DNA from: Candidatus Phycorickettsia trachydisci
Lineage (GTDB): Bacteria > Pseudomonadota > Alphaproteobacteria > Rickettsiales > Rickettsiaceae
Length of the DNA stretch: 64,000 nt
Direction of reading: 5' to 3'
NCBI RefSeq assembly: GCF_003015145.1
Contig: NZ_CP027845.1
Span: 62,001 to 126,000, forward strand
Part shown: in pieces, positions 46,849 through 56,016 of the stretch
Position numbering within the stretch: position 1 is the first letter of the stretch
How the letters are laid out: the number at the start of each line of letters is the position of its first letter
The notes under the pieces: model-generated
What the model saw: the letters and a program-made list of their open reading frames with translations, nothing else
What the model was told of the DNA's origin: nothing
Databases searched by the model: none
Position numbers and translations under genes: made by a program

Positions 46849-47985
46849 CTAAGAATTATGGGTATCCGCGTGCGTGGTATCTCCTAATAAATCCATGTCG
46901 TGGTTGGTGACAAGCGGTAGAACTGTATTAGGTTCTTGATTATCCGTACTTAATGCTACCGAAGGTTTTTTAATGCTATCAGTCTCTTCGCCCATTTCTA
47001 CTTTCCTTTTTCCAATTTCTGTGTCAATTGTAAGAGCCTTGAGTACATCGCCCAACTCGCTTTCAGCGTCTATTTTCATATCATTTTCTGCTATTGAATG
47101 TCTAAGTAGCACAGATAGTTTATTGAATACGTACTCTTGTGCTTCTCTAGCCTTTGGATTTTCATTATCTTGGTTAAATTCATTTAAGGCATTATGCAAG
47201 TTACGTGCTGCAGCAATTTTAAGGCTAATATCTTCGTTTTGGGCAAAGAGTTGATCAATATTATCTTCTTCGGTTAGAAAGTTTAATGTAGGAATATGTT
47301 TTTTAAAGTTTATCCACCCTATTTTTAGATTTCCTATTATTAAAAGGACAGCCTTAAACCTAGTATCCTCATTTTGGAATGGACAACCAACAGCTTGGTT
47401 AAGCGTTGAAAAATAATACTTATTATCAGACTTAACAACAGGATTTACGAAAGAACCTTTGTCAATCATAGTCTTTATAATACCAATTATGGTATCATCA
47501 TTAATTCTACCACCAGTCATAAAAATTTCTTGCAGCGGGGTTTCGCCATCAGCATTCCTTATATTTACATCTGCATTTTTATCTAATAAGAAATTTATTA
47601 AATTAAGATTTCCTTTTAAAACAGCGCAATGCAAGGCTGTTTCTCCGTATGAATCTTGCTCATTTACGTTAATCCCATTATCTAATAGCCATCTAACAGC
47701 ATCCAAGTTGTTTCCTCCTGCGGCTGAAGGCAAGAGAGATTCAGCTGATTGTTTTATATCAGAAACAGTAAAATAATCTAGCAAATGGTTATCCAATACT
47801 CCAAATACTATAAAGTGTAAGAGAGTTAAATTAGTATCTTCATCTTGTGGATTTATATCGCAACCTTGTTCCTTTAAGGCTTTAATCTTTTCTTCTACTA
47901 GTGCGGTATATTTTTCTTTGTTATTTTTTAATGCTTCTAAATTTTTATCTTTTGCATACTGAAAAAGCTGAGTTATTATATCCAT
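46849..47985 (-). CDS. Ankyrin repeat protein, 378 aa
   Basis: Ankyrin repeats occupy residues ~45-170 (YGETALHCAVLKGNLNLINFLL, DGETPLQEIFMTGG), preceded by a helical cap and followed by ~200 helical residues. The tail (TNHDMDLLGDTTHADTHNS) resembles that of the caspase-like ankyrin protein (NHDMTQIGEIEL) although the bodies are unrelated outside the repeats. A promoter is visible upstream. No signal peptide. Confidence 0.88.
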   Translation of the reverse strand: MDIITQLFQYAKDKNLEALKNNKEKYTALVEEKIKALKEQGCDINPQDEDTNLTLLHFIVFGVLDNHLLDYFTVSDIKQSAESLLPSAAGGNNLDAVRWLLDNGINVNEQDSYGETALHCAVLKGNLNLINFLLDKNADVNIRNADGETPLQEIFMTGGRINDDTIIGIIKTMIDKGSFVNPVVKSDNKYYFSTLNQAVGCPFQNEDTRFKAVLLIIGNLKIGWINFKKHIPTLNFLTEEDNIDQLFAQNEDISLKIAAARNLHNALNEFNQDNENPKAREAQEYVFNKLSVLLRHSIAENDMKIDAESELGDVLKALTIDTEIGKRKVEMGEETDSIKKPSVALSTDNQEPNTVLPLVTNHDMDLLGDTTHADTHNS

Positions 47986-48367
47986 GAGTTAGTAATATAT
48001 TTATAGTTATAATAGTATTATATACCTACTATAAAGATTTTAACAATCATTTAAAATCTGCACAAGATAGATTCAAATAGAATAGCTTGTGACTTAGATA
48101 ATTAATCTTTTCGATACCATATTGTTTTTGATGTGGTTTGAAGATTGATCTAGCTGCCTAGATGATATGTTTCAAAATGGCTTTTCCAACGTATCTAAAT
48201 AATTTGATGTGTTTGTGATTAGATTTTTAGATAAAGATAATTATTATTTATTTAATATAATTTTAATAAATAATCCATTTAATATTTAAAAACTTATAAT
48301 ACTACTTGCAATTTACATATAACTTATTATACAATATTGATATAAAATAATTAAATTATAATAAATT
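47986..48367. other. AT-rich divergent intergenic region
   Basis: The region carries the promoter of the ankyrin gene on the minus strand (48017-48046). The last ~150 bp before the 205-aa gene are extremely AT-rich, with no convincing ORF, RNA or repeat. Confidence 0.6.
48017..48046 (-). promoter_or_regulatory. Promoter of the 378-aa ankyrin gene
   Basis: Minus-strand TTGTTA (48041-48046), an 18-bp spacer containing TTTATAGT, and TATAAT (48017-48022), 32 bp before the ATG. Confidence 0.5.
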
Positions 48368-48985
48368 ATGAATAATTTAGTTTCTCAAGCGCAATCTTCA
48401 CTTCAGTCTTTTTATGTTAGTCACAAAAATATGTTTGATAAAAATTTAGAAGCGGGAATAGCCTCATATAAGTTAGTAAGGGGTATGGCTACAGTTGTAG
48501 TAAGTGCAGGCACTTCGGTGACCAAATTAAGTGAGTTAAAAAATAACAATTTGAGTCGTAATTTGGAAAATGTAAGAAATGCTTATGGAGAAAATATACA
48601 AAATTATCCTGGATGGAGTTTATATAAAGGTTTTTATGGTATGGTTTTTGGCTTTAGTACTATTAAAGCATTAGCTAAACCTTTATTATTACCAGAAGAA
48701 GCTTATAAAAAAGGCACTTTAGCTTTAAAATCTTTAAACGAAATACCAGAACTTTTTCGTGACTTTTGTACAAAAACCTCAGAAGCAGCTTATGCGACAT
48801 CGGATATGATTTATTTGGACATGAAGTATGTATATTCTGAAATGCAAAAAGCAATAAATGAACAAGGCAACTCTTGTGCTAATGCACAGATTAACAAAGA
48901 CATTGATAGCTGTAATACAGATTTGTCATCTCATGATCTACATTTAGATACGGTAGGACAGGATTCTGTAGCGGCTGCTGCTTAA
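48368..48985 (+). CDS. Unrecognised 205-aa helical protein
   Basis: I do not recognise it. It is mostly helical, with two weakly hydrophobic patches (VRGMATVVVSAGTSV and GFYGMVFGFSTIKALA) that may be amphipathic or short membrane helices. Its tail has Ser/Asp residues (SSHDLHLDTVGQD), then AAAA. The tail resembles the SHD/NHD-x-x-x-x-G-(D/E) ends of neighbouring ankyrin proteins. It stands alone between divergent and convergent neighbours. A small secreted protein is possible but unproven. Confidence 0.72.
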   Translation: MNNLVSQAQSSLQSFYVSHKNMFDKNLEAGIASYKLVRGMATVVVSAGTSVTKLSELKNNNLSRNLENVRNAYGENIQNYPGWSLYKGFYGMVFGFSTIKALAKPLLLPEEAYKKGTLALKSLNEIPELFRDFCTKTSEAAYATSDMIYLDMKYVYSEMQKAINEQGNSCANAQINKDIDSCNTDLSSHDLHLDTVGQDSVAAAA

Positions 48986-49043
48986 GGTTGTGAATCTTAA
49001 ACCAGTATTGTATATCGCATCTCTACTTTTTGGGTAAATTCTT

Positions 49044-49070
49044 GAAGAAGTAAGACCCTCTTACTTCTTC
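49044..49070. terminator. Hairpin between convergent genes
   Basis: A perfect 12-bp stem (GAAGAAGTAAGA / TCTTACTTCTTC) with a CCC loop lies 59 bp after the 205-aa gene and 17 bp after rluD. There is no long T run on either side, so it may act as a weak bidirectional terminator. Confidence 0.5.
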
Positions 49071-49086
49071 AGTCAACCTGGCTACT

Positions 49087-50052
49087 TTATTTAGGACCTT
49101 CCAAGTAACTAATAATTTTCTGTAAATCTTCAGGGAATATGCTGTTAAACATCAATTGTCGTCTATCAATTGGATGGGCAAAACTTAGTTGAGCCGAATG
49201 TAGGGCTTGTCTTTTGAATTGGACTAATGGATGGTCATTGTCTAGGTGTAGTGCCGAAAGCTTTTTATCATTTTTGCCATACATTTGATCTCCTACAATG
49301 GAATGACCTATATGACTCAAGTGCAGCCTGATTTGGTGAGTTCTGCCAGTATCAAGCTGACATTCTACTAAGCTAATATTTGTATTAGGAAAAAATTTTA
49401 ACACCTTATATGAAGTAGATGCAAACTTACCTTCCTTGGATATACGCATCTTTAAACGGTTGACTTTATCGCGGTCTATATAACTTTCAATAGTTCCAGT
49501 GGTTTTAATGATCATACCCCAAACTAAAGCTTTGTAAATTCTTTTAACTTGACGCTCTTTGATCTGCTCAGCAATGTTTAGATGTGCTTGATTAGTTTTA
49601 GCTATGATCATAAGGCCAGAGGTATCTTTATCTAACCTATGGACTATTCCAAGGCGATTTTCTCCTCCAACATCAGATAAATTATTTTGACAATGAGATT
49701 TTAAAAAGTCCTGAAGTGTATATTTTTCTGAATGCTGATTGCCGGGATATACAGAAAGGCCAGCTGGTTTATCAATAACCATAACATCATCATCTTCATA
49801 CACTATTTTTGGTTTTATTTCTTCGCACCTTACTCTTCTAACCTTTTCGGGAACAGATTTAATTATAACGTTATCTTCAAACTTAACGCACGTATTTTGT
49901 TTCGTTACTACTTCTCCGTTAAGCAAGACAAGATTCTGACTAATGAAAGATTGGATTTGTGACCTTGGGATATTCAATATAAGAGATAAAGCTTTGTCGA
50001 TTCGAATTAAATGAGCTTCTTGAGGTATAAGAAAACTATTTTCCTGATTCAT
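49087..50052 (-). CDS. rluD: RluD-family 23S rRNA pseudouridine synthase
   Basis: A 321-aa RluA/RluD enzyme. It has an N-terminal S4 domain (RIDKALSLILNIPRSQIQSFI), then the catalytic core with VVDKPAGLSV-like VIDKPAGLSVYPG and the active-site Asp in NRLGIVHRLDKDTSGL. The ATG at 50052 is used. A longer frame runs back through the tRNA-Phe gene and gives a spurious N-terminus (IAQSVEHRTENPCV) that is just the tRNA read as protein. It modifies uridines in helix 69 or similar sites. Confidence 0.92.
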   Translation of the reverse strand: MNQENSFLIPQEAHLIRIDKALSLILNIPRSQIQSFISQNLVLLNGEVVTKQNTCVKFEDNVIIKSVPEKVRRVRCEEIKPKIVYEDDDVMVIDKPAGLSVYPGNQHSEKYTLQDFLKSHCQNNLSDVGGENRLGIVHRLDKDTSGLMIIAKTNQAHLNIAEQIKERQVKRIYKALVWGMIIKTTGTIESYIDRDKVNRLKMRISKEGKFASTSYKVLKFFPNTNISLVECQLDTGRTHQIRLHLSHIGHSIVGDQMYGKNDKKLSALHLDNDHPLVQFKRQALHSAQLSFAHPIDRRQLMFNSIFPEDLQKIISYLEGPK

Positions 50053-50072
50053 GATAGATATGGAAAGGTGGG

Positions 50073-50148
50073 TGGTGGCTTGAGCTGGAATCGAACCAGC
50101 GACACAAGGATTTTCAGTCCTATGCTCTACCGACTGAGCTATCAAGCC
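50073..50148 (-). tRNA. tRNA-Phe (GAA)
   Basis: A 76-nt cloverleaf on the minus strand. The acceptor GGCTTGA pairs with TCAAGCC, the D arm is AGCTCAGTCGGTAGAGC, the anticodon loop is CTGAAAA with anticodon GAA, and the T arm has GGTTCGATTCC. The CCA end is encoded. It lies 20 bp upstream of the rluD start on the same strand. Confidence 0.97.
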
Positions 50149-50280
50149 TCAAAAATATAAATTACTACAAATTGCGCCCATTGTCCAGTGTAGGTGAAAC
50201 AAAAATCTTTAAATTCGTTCTACTTTTTACTAAAATTTGTTGTTATGATGTTTATTATTTGAACCTAGCATTTAAATTTT

Positions 50281-51000
50281 ATGAGTAACAACAATCTTGA
50301 TAACATTATATCCTTACCACTTGCACCTGACAAAAATTTTGAAATCAGCTCCCTGCTTAAGATGCTTAGCAATGCAGATATAATCACTCAGCTCATAATT
50401 CTGCTACTACTGATTGCGTCCGTAGTTTCTGTTGCGATCATTTTAAATAAGTATTTTCAATATTCTACTATAAATTATAAAATAAGACTTTTTGAGCGAA
50501 ATTTTTGGTCGGGACAATCCTTGCATCAAAGCTATAGTAAAGTTAAAAAATTTTCTAATAACCCTTGCGTTGCTATATTTAGAGCTGGGATAGAAGAATC
50601 TAGCGTATCTGGTAATGTAGGGGATATAAATTTACGTTCATCAATGGTTCTTGCAGCTATGAATGTGGCTCGAAACAAAGAAGTAGATAAATTAGAAACA
50701 TCTCTTACGATGCTTGCAACGATAGGATCATACACTCCATTTGTTGGTCTTTTCGGCATGATTTGGGGGGTTATTAATAGTTTTCAGTCTATTAGTGCTG
50801 CAAAGCATGTCAGTATTGCGGTTGTTGCACCTGGTATGTCTGAGGCGCTATTTATTACGGCCATTGGTATTGCGGTTGCTTTACCAGCGTCAGTTTTCTA
50901 TAACATTTTATCTAACAAACTAAATACAATAATCAACAAATTGGATGACTTTACCTCTGAAGTACATCTTGCATTAATTAAAGAAAATTTTGCTCAATAA
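50281..51000 (+). CDS. tolQ: Tol-Pal proton channel subunit TolQ
   Basis: A 239-aa inner-membrane protein of the MotA/TolQ/ExbB family with three membrane helices. The second and third carry the family signature GSYTPFVGLFGMIWGVINSF and EALFITAIGIAVALPASVFYN. With TolR it forms the proton-driven motor that energises TolA for outer-membrane constriction at division. It is the first gene of tolQ-tolR-tolA-dut-dacB, with 1-12 bp gaps. tolB and pal are not in the window. Confidence 0.95.
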   Translation: MSNNNLDNIISLPLAPDKNFEISSLLKMLSNADIITQLIILLLLIASVVSVAIILNKYFQYSTINYKIRLFERNFWSGQSLHQSYSKVKKFSNNPCVAIFRAGIEESSVSGNVGDINLRSSMVLAAMNVARNKEVDKLETSLTMLATIGSYTPFVGLFGMIWGVINSFQSISAAKHVSIAVVAPGMSEALFITAIGIAVALPASVFYNILSNKLNTIINKLDDFTSEVHLALIKENFAQ

Positions 51001-51003
51001 TTT

Positions 51004-51408
51004 ATGTTATTAAGAAAGCGTAGTAGAAGGACAGTTGTAAACGAAATTAATGTTGTACCCTTAATTGACATTATGCTCGTATTGCTTGTGATATTTATGG
51101 TTACTGCACCAATTATATTAAGTGGCGTTGAAGTTAATTTACCTAAAGCAAGTAGTAAGGATTTGGGCCTTGAGAGCGAACCTTTAGTAGTTTCTCTGGA
51201 TATTAAAGGCAATCTTTACATCATGCAAACTAAGGTTGAAATCAAAGACCTTGCTAAAAAACTTAAAGCTATAACAAAAGAAAAATACGATACCAAGATC
51301 TTTATTAAGGGTGATACAGACTTAAACTATGGCACCATAATCAAGGCAATTACATTAATTGGCCAAGCGGGATTTCATCAAGTAGGGCTAGTAAGCAAAT
51401 CTGATTAG
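51004..51408 (+). CDS. tolR: Tol-Pal proton channel subunit TolR
   Basis: A 134-aa ExbD/TolR protein: one N-terminal membrane helix with the essential proton-binding Asp in VPLIDIMLVLLVIFMVTAP, then a small periplasmic domain (FIKGDTDLNYGTIIKAI). It begins 3 bp after tolQ. Confidence 0.95.
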   Translation: MLLRKRSRRTVVNEINVVPLIDIMLVLLVIFMVTAPIILSGVEVNLPKASSKDLGLESEPLVVSLDIKGNLYIMQTKVEIKDLAKKLKAITKEKYDTKIFIKGDTDLNYGTIIKAITLIGQAGFHQVGLVSKSD

Positions 51409-51410
51409 AA

Positions 51411-52286
51411 ATGGATAGGCGCTTTAATGTATTTCTTTTAATCTCTGTTACTCTTCATATAGCTTTTTTTGCGTTATTTGCCTCTAAAAAGTTTTATAAG
51501 CCTTATAGACAATCTAGCGAACATGTTTTTTTTATGCATGTAGTAAGCATGTCTGACATCAACAATATTCAGACTAGATTGAAGAAAAAAAGTAAACTGC
51601 CCCAAATAGAAGATGCTAAAAAAGTTGATACTTCTGCAAATAAACAGCCTAAAGTCCCTCCACAAATTAAAGATACACCTCAAGCAATAAAAGCTGATAA
51701 AGAGATTCAAGCGCCAACTACAAAACCTACTGATAAACCTAAGAAAGTTGAGCCAAAAAACGTCATACCTTATGAAATCAAAACTAAACCTAAATCGCCA
51801 GCAAAACCCCAAAAGCCTAAGAAAGAGATAAATCTAAAAGAACTTGAAAAATTCTTATCTCAAAAAGGTCAAGTAAATAAGGAGAGAGCCTCAGAGGGTA
51901 CAAAAGATAAGTCTAACAAAAAGTCGGGCAGCAAAAATAAAGACGACCAGGATAGTGCAAGCACAAATTATAATCCTAATATGGCAGAGTTTGCGAATGC
52001 TAGGACTTTATTACAGCGGAAAATTGAAAGCAACTGGAATAAACCTCCAAGTATGAGAGATTACAATAAGCTTCATATTAAAGTTAACTTGATGCTTGAT
52101 CTAAACCAAGACATAAATTCTATATCAAATTTTGAGTTTTTAAATGAGTCTGTTCCAGATAGTGTCAAGGTGGCAATCAAAGATAGTATAATTAGAGCTA
52201 TCAAACTTTCTGCTCCTTTTGATTTTTTTGCCATAGAACATTACGAGCATTGGCAAAATATTCCGTTAGTTTTTATCAATAATTAA
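51411..52286 (+). CDS. tolA: TolA-like envelope-spanning protein
   Basis: A 291-aa protein. It has an N-terminal membrane anchor (FLLISVTLHIAFFALFA), a long Lys/Pro-rich periplasmic stretch (~60-190) and a C-terminal TonB/TolA-type domain (LLQRKIESNWNKPP). The position after tolQR supports TolA, although the central region is Lys/Pro-rich rather than the Ala-rich helix of the E. coli protein. It links the TolQR motor to Pal or porins at the outer membrane. Confidence 0.87.
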   Translation: MDRRFNVFLLISVTLHIAFFALFASKKFYKPYRQSSEHVFFMHVVSMSDINNIQTRLKKKSKLPQIEDAKKVDTSANKQPKVPPQIKDTPQAIKADKEIQAPTTKPTDKPKKVEPKNVIPYEIKTKPKSPAKPQKPKKEINLKELEKFLSQKGQVNKERASEGTKDKSNKKSGSKNKDDQDSASTNYNPNMAEFANARTLLQRKIESNWNKPPSMRDYNKLHIKVNLMLDLNQDINSISNFEFLNESVPDSVKVAIKDSIIRAIKLSAPFDFFAIEHYEHWQNIPLVFINN

Positions 52287-52298
52287 TTTAAATTCTTT

Positions 52299-52742
52299 AT
52301 GAAATTACCTGTTAAAATACTTGATCACGCAAAAAACTTACCTCTACCATCATATGCAAGTGCTCAAAGTGCTGGTATGGATTTGTATGCAGCAATTAGT
52401 GAAGATATTATTTTAAAACCAATGACAAGGAATATGGTCCCGACGGGCATTTGCATAGCCTTGCCTAAGGGATATGAGGGGCAAGTACGGTCCCGTTCAG
52501 GTCTTGCAGCAAAACATGGTATTATGGTTCTAAACAGCCCTGGAACAATTGATGCTGACTATAGGGGTGAAATTAAAGTTATTTTAATGAATTTAGGCCA
52601 TGAGGAATTTGTTATACAGCCAGGAATGCGTATAGCCCAACTTATCATTGCCGGCTATACGCAAGCATCTTGGGAGAAGGTAGATGAATTATCAGATACG
52701 GAGCGTCAAGCTGGAGGTTTTGGTTCAAGTGGATTTTTTTAG
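52299..52742 (+). CDS. dut: dUTP diphosphatase
   Basis: A 147-aa trimeric dUTPase with all five motifs: [42 protein letters not shown] and the C-terminal [12 protein letters not shown] that closes over the active site. It hydrolyses dUTP to dUMP, limiting uracil in DNA. It sits 12 bp after tolA. Confidence 0.97.
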   Translation: MKLPVKILDHAKNLPLPSYASAQSAGMDLYAAISEDIILKPMTRNMVPTGICIALPKGYEGQVRSRSGLAAKHGIMVLNSPGTIDADYRGEIKVILMNLGHEEFVIQPGMRIAQLIIAGYTQASWEKVDELSDTERQAGGFGSSGFF

Positions 52743-52745
52743 TTA

Positions 52746-53996
52746 ATGCGCATATTAATTCTATTTTTATTACTTACTAGCTGCTCCCCTAGATTATACA
52801 ACCAAAAACCTGCATTTTATTCCTATATTATTGGGTATACAAAAGGAAATAGAATTACAACGGAACATGCCTCAAAAGTATATGCAACGCCCGCCAGTTG
52901 TCAGAAAGTTATTACTGCCCTAGTTGCATTAAAAGAGCTAGGGCCAGATTACAGATACAAAACTCGCCTTTTTTCTTCGAATAATGATATTGTTATTGTC
53001 TTTTCAGGAGATCCTACTTTAACAACTAATGATCTTGCTTTATTGCTTGCGCCTCTTGAAAATAAGCAAATTAAAGGCAAAATCATATTAGATGCATCAG
53101 TATTTCAAGCCTCCCCTTACTCTCCTCATATGATGATCGATGATATAGGAAAAAAGTATGCCCCTCCTGTATGGAGCATTAATATTGATCATAACCTTAT
53201 TAACTTTAAGGTAGTTCCTAGTACAGTTTTTAATCCTTTGATTGTGAGTGATGCGAAGTATAAGATTATATCTAATATTACTAGCTCTGATAAAGCCTCT
53301 TCTGTTAAATCTTCTTGGAACCAAGGTAGGTTTTATCTGAAAGGAAACATAAATATTAATGAAGTACATAAATTCCAAGTTGCACCAGAACAAATTCAAC
53401 CATTTATTATTCAAAAAATTCAAAAGTTGCTTGATGGGTTAGGTATTAAGGGAAAAATTCAGATATCAACTAAGACGTTTAATTATGGTAAACTGATCAA
53501 CCAAATTGATTCCGAGCCTCTTGTAGAAATATTAAAACCAGCTCTAAAGCAATCTGATAATTTAGTTTTTGATAGCCTATATTTAACAATGCTACGAATT
53601 AATCAATGGCAAGATGGTGATAGTGCTATAAAGAAATTGATAAAAAAACATTACAACCTTGATTTTAAAGACTCCACTATATTGGATGGTTCGGGTTTAT
53701 CCAGATACAATCAGGTTCAACCCTATCAGCTATTTGAATTACTCAAAAGAGGCTATCAAGTCCCTGATTTTATCGACTTATTACCTTATCCAGGAGAAGA
53801 ACAAAGCACACTTGCTAGGCGTTTAAATCTTCCAGCTGACCTCAAAGCCAAAACCGGTAATATGAAAGGACTTAGCTGTTTATGTGGCTATAGTAAATCA
53901 AAAACATTTGTCATTATGACGAATAGTTTCGCCCCTCCTTCAAATGATATGTTTGGGGTAATTGATAATTTTTTGTCCTTACGTCTAAATAATTAA
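52746..53996 (+). CDS. dacB: D-alanyl-D-alanine carboxypeptidase/endopeptidase, PBP4 family
   Basis: A 416-aa penicillin-binding protein with a possible lipoprotein leader (LLTSC, Cys at ~residue 13). The three active-site motifs are SxxK (SCQKVITALVAL), SxN-like (QSDNLVFDSLY) and KTG (LKAKTGNMKGLSC). It trims or cuts peptidoglycan cross-links in the periplasm, which argues that this organism keeps some peptidoglycan. It begins 3 bp after dut and ends the tol run. Confidence 0.9.
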   Translation: MRILILFLLLTSCSPRLYNQKPAFYSYIIGYTKGNRITTEHASKVYATPASCQKVITALVALKELGPDYRYKTRLFSSNNDIVIVFSGDPTLTTNDLALLLAPLENKQIKGKIILDASVFQASPYSPHMMIDDIGKKYAPPVWSINIDHNLINFKVVPSTVFNPLIVSDAKYKIISNITSSDKASSVKSSWNQGRFYLKGNININEVHKFQVAPEQIQPFIIQKIQKLLDGLGIKGKIQISTKTFNYGKLINQIDSEPLVEILKPALKQSDNLVFDSLYLTMLRINQWQDGDSAIKKLIKKHYNLDFKDSTILDGSGLSRYNQVQPYQLFELLKRGYQVPDFIDLLPYPGEEQSTLARRLNLPADLKAKTGNMKGLSCLCGYSKSKTFVIMTNSFAPPSNDMFGVIDNFLSLRLNN

Positions 53997-54033
53997 AATA
54001 TTATTTGCTTAAATACTATTTTCGTAATTTATG

Positions 54034-54063
54034 TTGACAATATATTTATATATCTAGGATAAT
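54034..54063 (+). promoter_or_regulatory. Promoter of the Pro-rich protein gene
   Basis: A perfect TTGACA (54034-54039), an 18-bp spacer and GATAAT (54058-54063), 35 bp before the ATG at 54099. This is the closest match to the sigma-70 -35 consensus noticed in the window. Confidence 0.65.
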
Positions 54064-54098
54064 AATTTTATATTACGTAATTCAGGTGAATAATTGCT

Positions 54099-55106
54099 AT
54101 GTCTAAAGATAAAGATTTGCCAGATAACGCTGATCATAAAAAGTTAAGTATTGATACTGACTCTGATCTAGGTTCGCCTGTTTTACATTATCGTTCTGGA
54201 AATACACCTTCACCCGAACTCCCAACTCCTACTCCTTCACCTGAATTGCCACTGGTTGCATCTCCTGATTATTGGCCTGGATTGCCTCCTACTCCTGAGC
54301 AATCTTCGGCATCTCGTTTTAACTCTCCTACGTTTGATAATCTGCCCACACATCACAAATCATTTGCAACTAATACGTCATTTAAACCGCTCAGTCCTCC
54401 TGTAATGATTCATCGTATGCCGTATGCGCTTCCTGTCCCTATTAGGAATAAACCGATATTAGACTTATATCATCATACTGATATCAAACCAGTTGACAAT
54501 AAGGAAACTCAAACAGATTTGTATGGTCCTCCAAATCATACTTATGAAATAATACCGATACTAGGAGGCTTTATGATAGATGGAGTTAAGTACATCCTTG
54601 AACCTGCTCCAGTTTCGCAAAATACTATCGGGATTCAAACTAATCAACCCATACAATCACCTTCGGATAAATTGAGTCAACAAAAAAATACATCAGGTAT
54701 AAAGCCAGCTGCTAATTTTACTAAGCCAGCAGCTGTAAATCCAAGACCCCTTTCGACTTTTGAGGTGCTAGAAACTTCGGAACCCAAAAATGCTCCACGT
54801 ATCAGTAAAGATAAGATCTTAGAGTTAAAAGTGTCTATACCGTCCGAAATGAAAGAGGCTTCAAATTCAACTGTGATCAAGGATTTAAAGATAGAAGGTA
54901 TATCAAATTCTAAACCGCTTAATCTAGAATTAAAAAAGCCTTCTATACCAAAATACGAGCTTTCTTCAGAATCTTCATCATATAAAACCGATCCAACGCC
55001 GCTTAGAACGTTTAATACTTCAGTAGATACAACAAAAGTATTTACTATAAAATTAATTGGTGAAGATTCAAGTGATGATGAAAATGAATTTATGGATGTA
55101 TTTTAA
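54099..55106 (+). CDS. Pro/Ser/Thr-rich disordered protein, 335 aa
   Basis: I do not recognise a family. The first ~100 residues are rich in Pro, with repeats such as PELPTPTPSPELP and short proline runs able to bind SH3- or EVH1-type domains. A small ordered stretch (YEIIPILGGFMIDGVKYIL) lies near the middle, and the rest is Lys/Ser/Pro-rich. The C-terminus is acidic (EDSSDDENEFMDVF). No signal peptide. A strong own promoter suggests substantial expression. The composition fits a secreted host-interacting protein, but this is inference. Confidence 0.78.
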   Translation: MSKDKDLPDNADHKKLSIDTDSDLGSPVLHYRSGNTPSPELPTPTPSPELPLVASPDYWPGLPPTPEQSSASRFNSPTFDNLPTHHKSFATNTSFKPLSPPVMIHRMPYALPVPIRNKPILDLYHHTDIKPVDNKETQTDLYGPPNHTYEIIPILGGFMIDGVKYILEPAPVSQNTIGIQTNQPIQSPSDKLSQQKNTSGIKPAANFTKPAAVNPRPLSTFEVLETSEPKNAPRISKDKILELKVSIPSEMKEASNSTVIKDLKIEGISNSKPLNLELKKPSIPKYELSSESSSYKTDPTPLRTFNTSVDTTKVFTIKLIGEDSSDDENEFMDVF

Positions 55107-55115
55107 TAGGCACTA

Positions 55116-55780
55116 TCAGCTGTTCAAAAGATTCTTAAAGCCTAGAGCAATTAAGTACATTTCCGTAGACTCTTGCCTACTAGCAAGGGGCTTAAAATGC
55201 TTTACTGTAGTAAAATGATTTTTGATTTCTTTTAAAATATTATGATCAGTTCCTCCTCGAAAAACTTTGGCTATAAAACTACCCCCTGGTTTTAGTGCTT
55301 TTTGAGCAAAGCTAAAAGCCTCAGAACATAAATGCATAATACGTAAGTAATCAGTAGAACGCTCACCTGTAGTATTTGGGGCCATATCGCTTATTACCGC
55401 ATCTGCTTGGTGGTCTCCTAATTGAGTCCATATTTTGTTTTGTATTTGCTCATCTAAAAAATTACCGCAAATATTGCTCACTCCGGCAATTTTATCCATA
55501 GGTAATAGGTCAAGAGCTATTACTAGTTTATTTGTAGAAGTGGCATTTGATAGTTTTGCTGCTATCTGGCTCCAACCACCTGGGGCTGCTCCAAGATCAA
55601 TTGTGATATTGCCTTTTTTGAATATTTGGAATTTTTCGTGAATTTGTAGCAACTTATATGCTGCTCTACTTTTATAACCATCTTTTTGAGCTTGCAATAC
55701 ATATTGATCTGTTAGTTGCCTTTGAATCCATTTTCGAGATGATGGTTTAACTTTTTTTTTATCTTTATGTGCATAAGCAT
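55116..55780 (-). CDS. rlmE: 23S rRNA 2'-O-ribose methyltransferase RlmE, apparent 5' frameshift
   Basis: An FtsJ/RrmJ methyltransferase of ~215 aa if complete. It has the SAM motif TIDLGAAPGGWSQ, the catalytic K-D-K-E set (AAYKL, ISDMAPN, GGSFIAKVFRGG) and VISDMAPNTTG. The conserved N-terminal segment (SSRKWIQRQLTDQYV), expected of the family, continues upstream in frame to about 55787 without any ATG, GTG or TTG. Two ATGs at 55780 and 55774 are in the other frame and would join it if the A9 run at 55752-55760 had ten As. This is either a single-base assembly/real deletion or polymerase slippage on A9. A shorter internal TTG start at 55697 would remove conserved sequence. Confidence 0.8.
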
Positions 55781-55790
55781 AATATATTTA

Positions 55791-55880
55791 TGGCGGAGAG
55801 AAGGGGATTCGAACCCCTGACACACTTCCGCATGAACACGCTTTCCAGGCGTGCGCCTTAAACCGCTCGGCCATCTCTCC
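55791..55880 (-). tRNA. tRNA-Ser (GGA)
   Basis: A 90-nt class II tRNA on the minus strand. The acceptor is GGAGAGA, the anticodon loop CTGGAAA has GGA, a long variable arm follows, and the T arm is GGTTCGAATCC. The CCA end is encoded. It lies 10 bp upstream of rlmE. Confidence 0.97.
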
Positions 55881-56016
55881 TTATATATGAAACAAAATTA
55901 TAGCATATTTTACGGCGTGTATAAATACACAGCTTAAATTATTATAATTTTGTGTTTTGTATATTAACAAAAATGTGTTAAAACCTTAATTCCACAAATA
56001 ACTAATTAAGGTGAGT

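Noticed and set aside
50053-50145. N-terminal extension of rluD (IAQSVEHRTENPCV...)
   Set aside because: This is the minus-strand tRNA-Phe gene read as protein; the S4 domain starts after the ATG at 50052.
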